64,000 bases of DNA from Chitinivorax tropicus (GCF_014202905.1 NZ_JACHHY010000022.1:23631-87630), one strand, 5' to 3'. Positions 8,586-17,755 are shown, numbered from the stretch's first letter. Numbers and translations are program-made. Notes: generated by a model from the letters alone, not told the origin.

Positions 8586-9098
8586 CTATGGCTGATCAAG
8601 TGCCTGTGCCAAAGCATCAGCCATGCTTTGGCCAAACGCCACAAACCAGACCGACTCCAAGCTGGTAGTGCGTGATACAGCGTCCCTTACCGTTGCCACG
8701 GCAATCTGGCAGGCCGCCTCGACTGGGTAGCCATAGACGCCACAACTGATCGCAGGGAAGGCAATGGTTTTCAGCTCGTATTCCATGGCAAGCCGCAGGC
8801 TCTCTCTGTAACAAGAAGCCAACAAGGCAGCCTCATCATTTTGGCCCCCCCGCCACACCGGCCCAACGGTGTGGATGACGAAGCGGGCCGTAAGATTGAA
8901 GCCTGATGTGATTTTGGCCTGACCGGTCTTGCAGCCGTTCAGCAATCGACAGGCCTGCACCAGCGCTGGCCCAGCTGCACGATGAATGGCTCCATCAACC
9001 CCGCCGCCACCTAACAGGCTACTGTTGGCAGCGTTGACGATAGCATCGACATCGAGCAAGGTGATATCACCTTGATGAAGGTGTAATCGTGTAGGCAT
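8586..9098 (-). CDS. Macro-domain protein, O-acetyl-ADP-ribose deacetylase (YmdB-like)
   Basis: From the ATG at 9098 the protein has 170 residues, the normal length for single-domain macro proteins. The ADP-ribose-binding features are clear: GDIT near residue 10, [19 protein letters not shown] (about 18-36) with the catalytic-type Asn25 and Gly-rich loop, and later [10 protein letters not shown] for the phosphate-binding loop. Such enzymes hydrolyse O-acetyl-ADP-ribose and some ADP-ribosylated proteins or RNA ends; E. coli YmdB also modulates RNase III. Longer in-frame starts upstream add a low-complexity His-rich leader and are not chosen. It converges on the RNA ligase gene at 8563. The product is cytoplasmic. 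Confidence 0.85.
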   Translation of the reverse strand: MPTRLHLHQGDITLLDVDAIVNAANSSLLGGGGVDGAIHRAAGPALVQACRLLNGCKTGQAKITSGFNLTARFVIHTVGPVWRGGQNDEAALLASCYRESLRLAMEYELKTIAFPAISCGVYGYPVEAACQIAVATVRDAVSRTTSLESVWFVAFGQSMADALAQALDQP

Positions 9099-9280
9099 GA
9101 TGTAGTCTGTGAAGTGGTGGTGATCACCCATTGTCACTCGAGCCGAATGATCTGCATACCTTCCCCGCCCCGTTTTTAAATGCATCCAGCCAGCAGGATG
9201 CGGTGAATTTGCATAGACTGCCGAGGATGGGCTACGCCCAGCCCACAACACAATGCCAAATCTGAACATGTAATTGAATA

Positions 9281-9313
9281 AAAAGAAGAAGCCGCGTCAA
9301 GCGCGGCTTCTTC
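9281..9313 (-). terminator. Intrinsic terminator downstream of the binding-protein gene
   Basis: A perfect twelve-base-pair stem (9285-9296 with 9302-9313, loop of five) is flanked at 9281-9284 by AAAA, which is a T run on the minus strand. It lies about 95 bases after the stop of the gene at 9409 and stops transcription from entering the macro-domain gene. Confidence 0.85.
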
Positions 9314-9408
9314 CGATCCCAGAGAGCTATTTTTTTGTAGTGACTTTGTAGTCAGCCCGGAGTTTAACCGCGAAGTGGATTGAGGGCAACTCCGCACTCA
9401 GGATTCCA

Positions 9409-10182
9409 TCAGGGATGTACCTTGGTCTTCCCGTTGATTTCTTGTTGCAATTCGCCCAACCTGCCGGATGCGCTGAGTTTCCGCAGCCCTTCGTTGAATT
9501 GCTTCAGGAGCATAGGACTCTTAGCATTTTGACGCCCAAACATCAGTGCATAGTGCTCAACTTTGTATGGCTTGGGGTGGATCGTCAGCAGGGCACGCTC
9601 TTCGCTGTTCAGCTCGGTTTGCATCAGTGTCTGTCCGACAGGCAGGGCAATAGGGAAGATGTCGATGATACCTTTGCCGAGCATACGGATATTCCGCTCG
9701 TCATTATCGCTTTCCACGACATGCAGCTTGCCGCTACGGATGGCCTGATCCATTTCAGCCCCATAGGTATAACCCCGCGTGATGCCAATCTTGTAAGGCG
9801 CCAGATCACTGATCTGCTGCCATTGGAAGTCGTTCCCCAATCGATGCAGGAAGACACTCGGCAGAGAAAATACGTTGTCTGAGATCAGAAAGTCTTTTTC
9901 CCGCTCAGGTGTGCGCGTCCAGAATGGAGTGACATCCCATTTCCCTGTTTTAGCCAGCTCGTAAGAGCGGCGCCATGGAAAGAATCCATACTCAACCTTG
10001 ACACCCATCTCGGTGTAGGCTTCGGTGATGATTTTGGTAGCCGGGCCATGGCCAGGTAGGTGCTGCGACAAAATAGGGGGCCACTCGCCATTGGCGACAC
10101 GAACGACATCAAACGATTCAGCCGCTGCGTTCACATGGACTAACAATGACAGGCAAAGCCCGATAAGGCGATGTGACAGCAT
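9409..10182 (-). CDS. Periplasmic solute-binding protein, family 3 (SBP_bac_3)
   Basis: The 257-residue product starts with a signal peptide (MLSHRLIGLCLSLLVHVNAAA, cleavage expected after the last Ala). The mature part has the family-3 layout: VVRVANGEWPP at the N-terminus, KIITEAYTEMGVKVEYGFFP, the region FWTRTPEREKDFLIS and a second lobe with IGITRGYTYG. This subset resembles the orphan periplasmic proteins common in aquatic proteobacteria that are not linked to a permease, and none is linked here. AGGAGC eight bases before the ATG at 10182 fixes the start. Transcription ends at the hairpin at 9281-9313. The ligand is probably a polar amino acid-like compound, but this is not visible in the sequence. 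Confidence 0.75.
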   Translation of the reverse strand: MLSHRLIGLCLSLLVHVNAAAESFDVVRVANGEWPPILSQHLPGHGPATKIITEAYTEMGVKVEYGFFPWRRSYELAKTGKWDVTPFWTRTPEREKDFLISDNVFSLPSVFLHRLGNDFQWQQISDLAPYKIGITRGYTYGAEMDQAIRSGKLHVVESDNDERNIRMLGKGIIDIFPIALPVGQTLMQTELNSEERALLTIHPKPYKVEHYALMFGRQNAKSPMLLKQFNEGLRKLSASGRLGELQQEINGKTKVHP

Positions 10183-10356
10183 GTTGTGGGCTCCTGATAG
10201 GGTGGACACAAAACATGGTTGTTGCGTTCCAGACCTCGACCGACTTGTGGTGCAGCTTTGGTGATGGCGCTCCCACGGCATGATGGCTTGGGTGCCAAAG
10301 GTGGATGCTTTTCATTGTAATACTGGAATCGCGTGGCGGTGCATACTTGACCATTG

Positions 10357-10387
10357 AGCGGCCCGCTCCGCTTGGCAGCGGGCCGCT
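10357..10387 (-). terminator. Strong hairpin after pntB, no U-tract
   Basis: An eleven-base-pair perfect stem (10357-10367 with 10377-10387, nine-base loop) lies 31 bases beyond the pntB stop. No T run follows on the minus strand, so it may act as a 3'-end stabiliser or a factor-assisted terminator. Confidence 0.55.
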
Positions 10388-10418
10388 GGAAGGGAGCAGG
10401 CGAAGCGCTAAGGCCAGA

Positions 10419-11798
10419 TCAGTGCAGCCCTTTCACCATGTCTTCCACTACTTTCTTGGCATCACCGAATACCATCATGGTTTTGTCCATATAGAACAGA
10501 TCATTGTCCAGCCCGGCATAGCCTGCATTCATCGAGCGCTTCACCACGATGATGGTACGCGCTTTGTGCGCATCCAGAATCGGCATGCCGTAGATGGGGC
10601 TGGCCGGATCTTTTTGTGCTGCTGGGTTCACCACATCGTTGGCGCCAATCACCAACACCACGTCAGTATTGGAGAAGTCTGTGTTGATCTCTTCCATCTC
10701 CAACACTTTGTCGTAGGGTACTTCCGCCTCGGCCAGCAACACGTTCATATGGCCTGGCATGCGGCCTGCGACAGGATGAATGGCGTAGCGCACGTTCACG
10801 CCTTTTTCGGCCAGCAGCGTGGCAAATTCTTGTAGCGCATGCTGCGCACGAGATACAGCCAAGCCGTAGCCAGGTACGATGATGACGCTGTCGGCATTGC
10901 CCATCAGGAAAGATGCGTCTTCAGCCGAGCCTGATTTATAACTCTTCTGGACTCCGCTGTCGCCGCCACTGGCAGCGTTGTCGCCAGTGCCCATGCCACC
11001 GAAGATGACATTCATCAACGAGCGGTTCATCGCCTTGCACATGATGTATGACAGGATGGCACCCGATGAGCCGACCAGCGAGCCAGCAATGATCAATACC
11101 GAATTGTTCAACGTGAAACCGATACCCGCCGCCGCCCAGCCTGAGTAGGAGTTCAGCATGGACACCACCACCGGCATATCACCGCCGCCGATCGGTGCAA
11201 TCAGGAAGTAACCCAGCACCAGGGCAATGGCAGTCATAGCCAGAAAGGCCTGTAGATTTTCCGTGATGAAATAAGCCCCACCCAAACCGGCCATGGCCAA
11301 TGCCAACAATAGCTGAACTGGTTTGACCCACCCCCCCTTGAGCGGCTTGGAGCCAGCCTTGCCAGACAGCTTCAGATAGGCCACCACCGAGGCTGTGAAG
11401 GTGATTGCGCCAATGAAACAGCCAATGAACAACTCAAAGCGATGTACGCCATCATGGTGCTGGTTGGTATTGAACACAGCCGCGATGGCGATCAACACCG
11501 CAGCCAAACCCACCAAAGAGTGCATCAGCGCGACGGTTTCCGGCATCTGTGTCATCTGCACCGTCTTGGCGCGATAGCCCCCGATGACGGCACCCGCGAT
11601 GATGGCTGACACAATCAACGCAAAGTTTGGGTTAGGGGCCACGGCAAAAGTGATCAAGATGGACAAGGCCATGCCGATCATGCCGTAGGTATTCCCCATA
11701 CGAGCACCCACAGGGCTCGACAACCCTTTCAGTGCCAGAATGAATAAAATGGCCGCGACCAGGTAGACCCAGTCCGCATAAGGCGTCAGAAATTGCAT
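10419..11798 (-). CDS. pntB: NAD(P) transhydrogenase subunit beta
   Basis: The 459-residue protein has about eight membrane helices in residues 1-270 and then the NADP(H)-binding domain III (about 280-459), recognised by IIVPGYGLAVSRAQHALQ, HPVAGRMPGHMNVLLAEA and VLVIGANDVVNP. Together with PntAA and PntAB it forms the inner-membrane proton-translocating transhydrogenase, which uses the proton motive force to reduce NADP+ with NADH. It is the last gene of a minus-strand operon, 12 bases after pntAB. Length and motifs are complete. A strong hairpin follows the stop codon. Confidence 0.95.
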   Translation of the reverse strand: MQFLTPYADWVYLVAAILFILALKGLSSPVGARMGNTYGMIGMALSILITFAVAPNPNFALIVSAIIAGAVIGGYRAKTVQMTQMPETVALMHSLVGLAAVLIAIAAVFNTNQHHDGVHRFELFIGCFIGAITFTASVVAYLKLSGKAGSKPLKGGWVKPVQLLLALAMAGLGGAYFITENLQAFLAMTAIALVLGYFLIAPIGGGDMPVVVSMLNSYSGWAAAGIGFTLNNSVLIIAGSLVGSSGAILSYIMCKAMNRSLMNVIFGGMGTGDNAASGGDSGVQKSYKSGSAEDASFLMGNADSVIIVPGYGLAVSRAQHALQEFATLLAEKGVNVRYAIHPVAGRMPGHMNVLLAEAEVPYDKVLEMEEINTDFSNTDVVLVIGANDVVNPAAQKDPASPIYGMPILDAHKARTIIVVKRSMNAGYAGLDNDLFYMDKTMMVFGDAKKVVEDMVKGLH

Positions 11799-11810
11799 GT
11801 TGCGGCTCCC

Positions 11811-12182
11811 TTATTTCTTCTTCTTGAACATTTCCAGCATGCGCTGGGTCACCATGAAGCCACCAAAGATATTGATGCTGGCCAGGAAGACAGCGATTGC
11901 ACCCAGCACCGATGTCAGGGTGATTGCCTCGCCGCCGATATACACCACCTGTAGCATGGCCCCCACGACGATGATGCCCGATACCGCGTTGGTGACCGCC
12001 ATCAACGGGGTGTGCAGTGCCGGGGTGACGTTCCACACCACGTGGTAGCCGACAAAGATGGCCAATACGAAAATGGTGAAGCTTGCAGTGAACGGGTCCA
12101 TGGTGTGGGCGGCATGGGCGGCCTGTTGCGCAGCCTGGGTGATGACTTCTGCAGCCTGAGTGGTGGTTTGTTGTGCATCCAT
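11811..12182 (-). CDS. pntAB: NAD(P) transhydrogenase subunit alpha, membrane part
   Basis: The 123-residue protein is the membrane half of the alpha subunit, split off as in Rhodospirillum-type enzymes. After a Gln/Ala-rich leader (about 1-27) it has three or four helices, including [15 protein letters not shown] and [15 protein letters not shown], and a Lys-rich end, [10 protein letters not shown] choose the ATG at 12182 because GGGAGGGG lies about eight bases upstream; a start at 12200 would overlap pntAA. It lies 15 bases after the pntAA stop and 12 bases before pntB, so the three are one operon. Confidence 0.9.
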   Translation of the reverse strand: MDAQQTTTQAAEVITQAAQQAAHAAHTMDPFTASFTIFVLAIFVGYHVVWNVTPALHTPLMAVTNAVSGIIVVGAMLQVVYIGGEAITLTSVLGAIAVFLASINIFGGFMVTQRMLEMFKKKK

Positions 12183-12196
12183 GTGTGTCCCCTCCC

Positions 12197-13315
12197 TCAA
12201 TTCGCTTTGAACAACACCTGACCATCACCGGTGATGCGAGTTTTGGCGATGATTTCGTTGTCCATGTTGATATCCAACGCTGTCGCATCTTTCTTGAGCA
12301 TCTCGCCCAGAAAGGTCAGCAGATTGCGGGCGTAGAGTGATGATGCATCCTGCGCAACATGGCCCGCCAGATTGGTGGTGCCGACCAGCGTGACGCCGTT
12401 CTCGGTCTGGAACACCTCACCAGCACGCGTCAGCTTGCAGTTGCCGCCAGCCTCAGCAGCCAGATCCACAATCACCGAGCCGGGTTTCATACTGCTGACG
12501 ACCTCTGGCTTGATCAGCTCAGGAGCAGGCTTGCCGGGAATCAATGCGGTCGTGATGACGATGTCCGCCGCCGCCGCGTGCTTGGCCACCAGCTCGCCTT
12601 GCCGACGTTTGTAATCCTCGGACATCTCCTTGGCGTACACGCCATCATTGGCTTTTTTCTCCTCATCGCTCATCGGTACTTCCACAAATTTCGCACCGAG
12701 CGATTCCACTTGCTCTTTGGTCGATGGCCGCACATCAAATGCTTCGACCACCGCCCCCAGCCGTTTCGCAGTGGCAATGGCCTGCAGACCGGCAACACCC
12801 ACACCCAGAATCAACACCCGCGCAGGTTTGACCGTCCCAGCGGCGGTCATCAACATCGGCATGAATTTGGGGTAGTACTGGGTGGCCAGCAACACCGCCT
12901 TGTAACCGGCAATATTGGCCTGAGAGGACAGCACATCCATCGACTGGGCACGGGTGATACGAGGCAACAGCTCCATGGCGAAACAATTGAGCTGCCGCGA
13001 GGCCAGGTCTGGCAGAGTGGTGTTGTGATGCACCCCGAACAGGCTGATGACCGCCGCCCCGGGTTTGATCAGTGGGATTTCGTCGATTTGTGGCGCACGC
13101 ACCTTGAAAATGATGTCGCTGGCGAAGGCCTCGTCACCATTGACGATCCTGGCGCCCACAGTGCTGTAGGCCTCGTCGGTAATCGCGGACAACTTGCCCG
13201 CCCCGGCTTGCACGACCACGGTCTGCCCAAGCCCGATCAGCTTCTTGACGGTTTCCGGAGTCGCCGCCACCCGTGTCTCGCCGGGCAGGGTCTCCGCAGG
13301 GATTCCTATTTGCAT
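12197..13315 (-). CDS. pntAA: NAD(P) transhydrogenase subunit alpha, NAD-binding part
   Basis: The 372-residue soluble domain I starts [20 protein letters not shown], the signature of the alanine dehydrogenase/PntA N-terminus. The NAD-binding Rossmann motif is [21 protein letters not shown], followed by VEAFDVRP and then the mobile loop region ending in [10 protein letters not shown]. It binds NADH and passes hydride to NADP+ on PntB. It is first in the operon pntAA-pntAB-pntB. A purine-rich CAGGTAG stands about ten bases before the ATG. The 710-base gap upstream contains its promoter, which I could not pinpoint. Confidence 0.95.
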   Translation of the reverse strand: MQIGIPAETLPGETRVAATPETVKKLIGLGQTVVVQAGAGKLSAITDEAYSTVGARIVNGDEAFASDIIFKVRAPQIDEIPLIKPGAAVISLFGVHHNTTLPDLASRQLNCFAMELLPRITRAQSMDVLSSQANIAGYKAVLLATQYYPKFMPMLMTAAGTVKPARVLILGVGVAGLQAIATAKRLGAVVEAFDVRPSTKEQVESLGAKFVEVPMSDEEKKANDGVYAKEMSEDYKRRQGELVAKHAAAADIVITTALIPGKPAPELIKPEVVSSMKPGSVIVDLAAEAGGNCKLTRAGEVFQTENGVTLVGTTNLAGHVAQDASSLYARNLLTFLGEMLKKDATALDINMDNEIIAKTRITGDGQVLFKAN

Positions 13316-14025
13316 GATTGTTGTCTACCTGTTGTCACTCGACTCGTGGGCAGCTGACAGCCTGGCTGGGAGCCAGTCAGACCATCGGATTGCCCGCTGC
13401 GTTGCTGATTCGGTACGCCACCTCGAAGGCACAAGCGAAATCACGAATCCTGAAAGCTAAAAAGTAAACCTGTCGTGTTGCCGCATGATGTATGCGGTAC
13501 TGCTGATTGCTGACGGGGGCTGGATTGCGTGGTAGCGCGGGCCGTCGTCAGCGACTGGGATCTGCCAGCCGACACCCCTTGTGGTGTAGTCGGCAAGGCC
13601 GTGCGATTGACGCTGGACAGTGCCGCTTACACACCGGAATGTGCGGTTTGTATCTTGATGGAATAGCGCGTTGCCAAATGGTTGATTGGCAACCGATCAA
13701 ACGCTCGTATGAAACGCCTGATCGGAGTGTGTGATAGAAGCGAACAGCTTGTCAAGCGAGTTTGACACATTCGGCTGACCACCAGTCAATGCGGGGTTTC
13801 CCGAGATTGCTGCGGCGCAGCATCCATTGCGGGATTCGCGTAATTCCGCATGTTTTCATGAAGTTCCCGGACAGGGGCCAACCCGCCCACCAAACTGACC
13901 CATCGTTGATGAGGACGAGCGATCTTCACCAACAACCGCAGCGCGGCCATCGTAAACTGACATGGCGCAATCCGGTAGGTATGCGCTAAAGTCCTGCCTT
14001 TTCCCTTTGGACGGGTGTGGTATCA
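13316..14025. other. Divergent intergenic region, no recognised gene
   Basis: About 700 bases separate pntAA (minus) from the TSUP permease (plus) and must hold both promoters. All frames are short and unlike known families. The only structured element I noticed is a seven-base inverted repeat, TTGCCAA at 13671-13677 and TTGGCAA at 13686-13692 with an eight-base spacer, which could be a protein-binding site. No RNA gene was recognised. Confidence 0.4.
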
Positions 14026-14826
14026 ATGGATGAGTTGAATCTGCTTTCGCTGGTATTCCTGGTGGCCATGGCATTCATTGCCGGCCTGGTGGATGCCGCA
14101 GTGGGCGGCGGCGGGTTGATCCAGACGCCAGCGCTGTTCAGCGCATTGCCACATCACATGCCTGCCACACTGTTTGGCACCAACAAGCTGTCATCGATTT
14201 TTGGTACGGCATCGGCGGCGTTCCGTTACGCCAGAACTGTACGCATCCATTGGCCAGTGGCACTGCCTGCGGCCATTGCAGCGTTGGTGGCTTCTTTCAT
14301 TGGCGCAAGGCTTGTGGCTTGGCTGCCCGTGCAATATGTCAAGCCGCTGGTGCTGGTGATGCTGGTTCTGATTGCGCTGTATACCATGAAGAAAAAAGAT
14401 CTTGGGAATGTTCATGCGCCCAAGCATTCAAAAACCATGGAGCGTTGGTTGGCGGTGGCAACAGGTATAGTGATTGGATTCTATGATGGTTTTTTTGGCC
14501 CTGGCACGGGTAGTTTCCTGACCTTTGCATTCGTCCGTTTCTTCGGTTTCGATTTCCTACGTGCCGCTGCAACGACCAAGGTAGTCAATTGCGCTACCAA
14601 TCTGGCCGCATTGGCCTATTTCATTCCCTCAGGCAATGTGTTGTTCGCCGTCGGCATTCCGATGGCCATCGCCAATATAGCTGGGGCGCAGGTCGGCACC
14701 CATGTGGCCATGAAAGGTGGCACCCAATTGGTACGTAAACTTTTTCTGGTGCTGTGCTGGGTGTTGATTGCCAAGTTCGCGTGGGATATGGTGCGTCAAT
14801 TCCAATTTGAACAGGTCATACCATGA
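14026..14826 (+). CDS. TauE/SafE-family (TSUP) membrane permease, YfcA-like
   Basis: The 266-residue protein has about eight hydrophobic helices in two repeats. The family hallmarks are visible: AFIAGLVDAAVGGGGLIQTP near the N-terminus and GFYDGFFGPGTGSFLTFAF in the second half, plus a TTKVVNCATNLAAL helix. TSUP proteins export or import small sulfur-containing or organic anions; YfcA itself has no firm substrate. I prefer the ATG at 14026 over a GTG nine bases upstream because GGACGGG lies ten bases before it. The stop codon overlaps the ATG of the next gene by four bases (ATGA), so permease and thioesterase are translated together. Confidence 0.85.
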   Translation: MDELNLLSLVFLVAMAFIAGLVDAAVGGGGLIQTPALFSALPHHMPATLFGTNKLSSIFGTASAAFRYARTVRIHWPVALPAAIAALVASFIGARLVAWLPVQYVKPLVLVMLVLIALYTMKKKDLGNVHAPKHSKTMERWLAVATGIVIGFYDGFFGPGTGSFLTFAFVRFFGFDFLRAAATTKVVNCATNLAALAYFIPSGNVLFAVGIPMAIANIAGAQVGTHVAMKGGTQLVRKLFLVLCWVLIAKFAWDMVRQFQFEQVIP

Positions 14827-15611
14827 GCGTCGATCAGTTTCTCCAGCATATTCGCCATAACGACAGCTATTGCCTGCCGGACGATTGGATGCAAGGCCGT
14901 ACTGTGTATGGCGGAATTGCAGCCTCGCTGCTATTGGAAGTGCTATTGAAAATCGTGCCAGCGGATCGCCAGCCGCGCACACTGACAGCATCTTTCATTG
15001 GCCCTGCAGTGCCAGGGCCCGTCACCGTCAGGACAGAGCTGTATCGTTCAGGGAAGTATGTGACACAGGCCCAGGCTTGGCTTGAACAGAACGGCGAGGT
15101 CGTTACCACTTTGCTGGTGGGCTTTGGCGCGGCGCGTGATTCTGTATTGCAGAAGGCGGCAGCACAACCGCCGCAGATGCCGTCATCGCAGAGCCTGACC
15201 GACATGCCATTCATTCCAGGGGTGATGCCGGAATTTGTCAAACATCTGCAGTTCCGCTGGGCATTGGATGAAGCGCCTTTTTCCGGCAAGGGCAGTGGCC
15301 ACATCGGTGGCTGGCAGCGCCTGCGAGAGTCCGGCGACAGCTTCGGGCCCGCCCATATATTGATGCTGCTTGACGCATGGCCGGTTGCAGCGCTGCCATT
15401 GTTCCCCAAGCCGGCGCCATTCAGCACATTGAATTGGACGGTTGAATTCCTGTGTGACTGGCCCATCCAGACACCGGCGGAGGGCTGGTGGCAGTTCCAT
15501 GATCACACAGACTTCATCGGAGAAGGCTATGCCCACACTCAAGCACAGCTATGGTCGCCAGCTGGGCTGCCGGTGGCCTTGAGTCGCCAGACTGTATCGA
15601 TTTTCCTGTAA
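14823..15611 (+). CDS. Acyl-CoA thioesterase-like protein (TesB-like double hotdog)
   Basis: The 262-residue product has the double-hotdog layout. The first half carries WMQGRTVYGGIAASLLLEV and TASFIGPAVPGPV, and the second half carries MLLDAWPVAALPLF and LNWTVEFLCDWP. This is the thioesterase-family branch often called TesB-like acyl-CoA thioesterase 2. It probably hydrolyses an acyl-CoA in the cytoplasm; chain length cannot be told. It overlaps the stop of the TSUP permease gene by four bases and is therefore co-expressed. Export of a small acid released by the thioesterase through the permease is an attractive but untested reading of this pairing. Confidence 0.75.
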   Translation: MSVDQFLQHIRHNDSYCLPDDWMQGRTVYGGIAASLLLEVLLKIVPADRQPRTLTASFIGPAVPGPVTVRTELYRSGKYVTQAQAWLEQNGEVVTTLLVGFGAARDSVLQKAAAQPPQMPSSQSLTDMPFIPGVMPEFVKHLQFRWALDEAPFSGKGSGHIGGWQRLRESGDSFGPAHILMLLDAWPVAALPLFPKPAPFSTLNWTVEFLCDWPIQTPAEGWWQFHDHTDFIGEGYAHTQAQLWSPAGLPVALSRQTVSIFL

Positions 15612-15755
15612 AACCCGCTACGTTCCTCACCGTATCGCACTGTGGAACCATGTCGTGGTATACAAGTCTGATCCGCCTTGCAGATAGTTTGGATCGATAC
15701 CATAAGCGCGTACAATCGCGCGCAATTTAATAATCTGCTCAGAATTGGTAAAAAC

Positions 15756-16034
15756 ATGAAACGTGTCGAACTTGAAAAGCATCGTGGTCTGAAAATCAAT
15801 GATCGATTGGCAAAATCGGTGGTACCTGATCGATTTGGCAATGGCGTGACCACCATGGTGGATCGCCGTGAGCAACGCCGTCTTGATCAAGCAGCGGGCC
15901 TGGTCCCCTTTGCCGTCAAGTTGCCTGTCGAGCTGGTCAAGCAATTGCAGACACTGGCCGCCACCAAACAGATCCCCCTTCATGAGCTGGTCGCCAACCT
16001 GTTGAATAAGCAGTTGAGCGACGAGGCTGAGTGA
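15756..16034 (+). CDS. Small protein with ribbon-helix-helix-like C-terminal half
   Basis: From the ATG at 15756 the protein has 92 residues: a basic N-terminal half (MKRVELEKHRGLKINDRLAK, VVPDRFGNGV) and a C-terminal half with the pattern FAVKLPVELVKQLQTLAATK and HELVANLLNKQL. The strand-helix-helix order and the LPxELVxxLxxLA pattern resemble CopG/Arc ribbon-helix-helix proteins, but here the module is at the C-terminus. The stop codon overlaps the next ATG (TGATG), so the two are coupled. It could be a DNA-binding regulator or antitoxin-like protein. I do not recognise a named family. No strong ribosome binding site is visible. Confidence 0.55.
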   Translation: MKRVELEKHRGLKINDRLAKSVVPDRFGNGVTTMVDRREQRRLDQAAGLVPFAVKLPVELVKQLQTLAATKQIPLHELVANLLNKQLSDEAE

Positions 16035-16303
16035 TGGCGGGTCTTTTTGAATGTCGCTTTGCTGAGGCTCAAGGGGACGGTCGATCAGTCATCGTAAGAG
16101 GACAGGTCAAATCCGGCAGGCTGGCCGATGGGTTACAGCTACAGATCGTTCTCAATAGCGGGTTTGCCGTGCAGCTCCCGATCTCCGCGATTCAGGGAGA
16201 TGACCTGTTGGTGGTGGATTGCGACGACCAGGAAGGGGTGGACATGTTCATGGATCTTGCCATCGCCGGTGAATGCTTCGAGCTGGTCAAAGAGGCAGGT
16301 TGA
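16034..16303 (+). CDS. Small hypothetical protein, beta-rich, coupled to the preceding gene
   Basis: The 89-residue product starts MAGLFECRFAEAQGDGRSVI. Its start codon shares a base with the stop of the previous gene (TGATG). The middle, VRGQVKSGRLADGLQLQI, followed by a short beta segment and then LAIAGECFELV, has the spacing of an elongation-factor-Tu domain II type beta barrel (G-x-V-x-x-G-x-L-x-x-G, later A-G-x-x-x-x-L). This resemblance is weak and from memory. No membrane segment or signal is seen. The neighbouring RHH-like protein may regulate it or bind it; a toxin role is possible but unsupported. Confidence 0.5.
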   Translation: MAGLFECRFAEAQGDGRSVIVRGQVKSGRLADGLQLQIVLNSGFAVQLPISAIQGDDLLVVDCDDQEGVDMFMDLAIAGECFELVKEAG

Positions 16304-16360
16304 CGAGTCTGCCTGGTCTGGCCACTTCCAGTCCAGCCCATCCGCCTGCATGGTGCGAAA

Positions 16361-17050
16361 TCACCAGCGATATCTGTCCTGTCGGGCACCCAATGGGACA
16401 ACGAATCGCCACAAGCTCTGCCCTGACACATGGTATTTACGCTCAAAAGGGGTCAGAAAGCTTTCGGGCCACCATTGCTCGATATGGCCTTGCAAACCCG
16501 TCAGCAGATTGGTGGCCTGCGACAGCTCCTCTATATATATCTTCCAGTTACTTCGGCATTCCAGCGTGCCGCCCAGGCTCAACAAGGTCGGCCACACCGG
16601 GTGGCCATGCCAGCGGCGGCCCAGGTGCTCGGCCTTGGGCCATGGGTTCTGATACAGCAGGTAATGGCGGGCCAAGGGCAGGGCCGCTTCCTCCCATAAG
16701 CGCCAGAAATCGACCAGATCCGCACGGACACAGGTGAAGTTATCTGGCAGCACCTCCCCCATTTCGGTCTTTTGGCGGGCAATCCGATCTGCCGATTGAT
16801 CAACCCCGATCACCCAATGATCTGGAAATGCCCGCGCCAACTGAATGGTTGACCAACCTACTCCGCAGCCCGCATCCAATATGAGCGGGGCCTGATGATC
16901 CCACCCGGCCAGGCTGTCGCGGAAGGCCTGCCGATTGAAGTCGGTGATGGGTTTCAGGAAACGGTGCTGCGCGTGGCGTAGCACCTGATCAGTCAATTTC
17001 TCATGCGGGCCAGTCTGATTGCTGGTAACAGGGCGGGAAAGTTGTTGCAT
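16361..17050 (-). CDS. TrmB-like SAM-dependent methyltransferase (tRNA guanine-N7 methyltransferase family)
   Basis: The 229-residue product has a class I methyltransferase fold: ILDAGCGVGWSTIQLARAFP binds SAM, GVDQSADRIAR is the acidic strand 2, and VRADLVDFW lies at strand 4. Downstream, YLLYQNPWPKAEHLGRRWHGHP matches the TrmB signature region, where the usual motif is a PDPWxKxRHxKRR block. The replacement of PDPW by QNPW and of the basic cluster suggests a paralogue of TrmB and not the housekeeping enzyme. I start at the ATG at 17050; a GTG at 17077 is also possible. It converges on the two small genes ending at 16303. Confidence 0.75.
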   Translation of the reverse strand: MQQLSRPVTSNQTGPHEKLTDQVLRHAQHRFLKPITDFNRQAFRDSLAGWDHQAPLILDAGCGVGWSTIQLARAFPDHWVIGVDQSADRIARQKTEMGEVLPDNFTCVRADLVDFWRLWEEAALPLARHYLLYQNPWPKAEHLGRRWHGHPVWPTLLSLGGTLECRSNWKIYIEELSQATNLLTGLQGHIEQWWPESFLTPFERKYHVSGQSLWRFVVPLGARQDRYRW

Positions 17051-17290
17051 CGTCTTTGAGCTCGAAAATCCGCTCACATTTTAGGCTCTGTCGGCAGGGT
17101 TTCATAGCACTCATCCGGCCCAACCAAGGGGCACCGCCCAACTGCTTTCTGCCGATCATAGCCGCACAAGCAGTGGCCTGTCAGATGACATCGATATGAT
17201 TCAGCCTGGGTTCAGTATGCAAGCGCCATACTCCGCCCAGATAGCAACGCCACGGCAAGGTTTGTGGCTGGTTTCGCCGAGGAGGACATG

Positions 17291-17755
17291 ATGCAGTTCA
17301 TCAAATTCAGCTTGATCGGGTTGGGAATGGTCATGGCGCTGGGCACGCCCAGTGCGCATGCAGACCAATTTGATGGCAGGGCGGTGCTGGGCGCCACCTT
17401 GGGCGGAGCCATAGGCGCGGCGATCGGTGACCGGGTGGATGGCCGTCAAGGTGCAATCGTTGGCGCCGCAATCGGCGGGGCCACTGGTGCGGCAATCGGC
17501 TCACAGGAGACCCGCCGCCGTGAGGTGATCCGTGAACGTGAAGTGATCTATGTCGATCGACCTGTCCACCACTATTACCCACAGCCTCGTGAGCGTGTGG
17601 TGGTCGTGCAGGAGCCTACCCGAAACGTCTGGCTGGTCGATGATCGTGGCCGCCCCTATGACGATCGCGTCTATTACAGCCAACCAGGCTGCAGGCATGG
17701 CCATGGTCATGGCAGAGGTCACTGGAAACATCATCGACATGATTGGGATGACTGA
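17291..17755 (+). CDS. Exported glycine-zipper domain protein
   Basis: GGAGG at 17281-17285 best fits the second of two adjacent ATGs, at 17291. The 154-residue product has a signal peptide (MQFIKFSLIGLGMVMALG then SAHA). A double glycine zipper follows at about residues 35-75 (GATLGGAIGAAIGDR, AIVGAAIGGATGAAIGS), which packs helices in membranes. The last 75 residues are Arg/Tyr-rich and end with His-rich repeats (GHGHGHGRGHWKHHRHDW). Such proteins are surface or outer-membrane-associated; the His tail may bind metal. A plus-strand terminator lies at 17928. Confidence 0.7.
   Translation: MQFIKFSLIGLGMVMALGTPSAHADQFDGRAVLGATLGGAIGAAIGDRVDGRQGAIVGAAIGGATGAAIGSQETRRREVIREREVIYVDRPVHHYYPQPRERVVVVQEPTRNVWLVDDRGRPYDDRVYYSQPGCRHGHGHGRGHWKHHRHDWDD

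Noticed and set aside
12359..13357. 332-codon open frame opposite pntAA
   Set aside because: It is antisense to a complete, well-recognised gene, is rich in His/Arg/Gln as mirror frames of GC-rich genes are, and shows no family features.
13671..13692. TTGCCAA/TTGGCAA repeat as a named operator
   Set aside because: Only seven bases per arm and no regulator known to match; kept only as a note in the intergenic entry.
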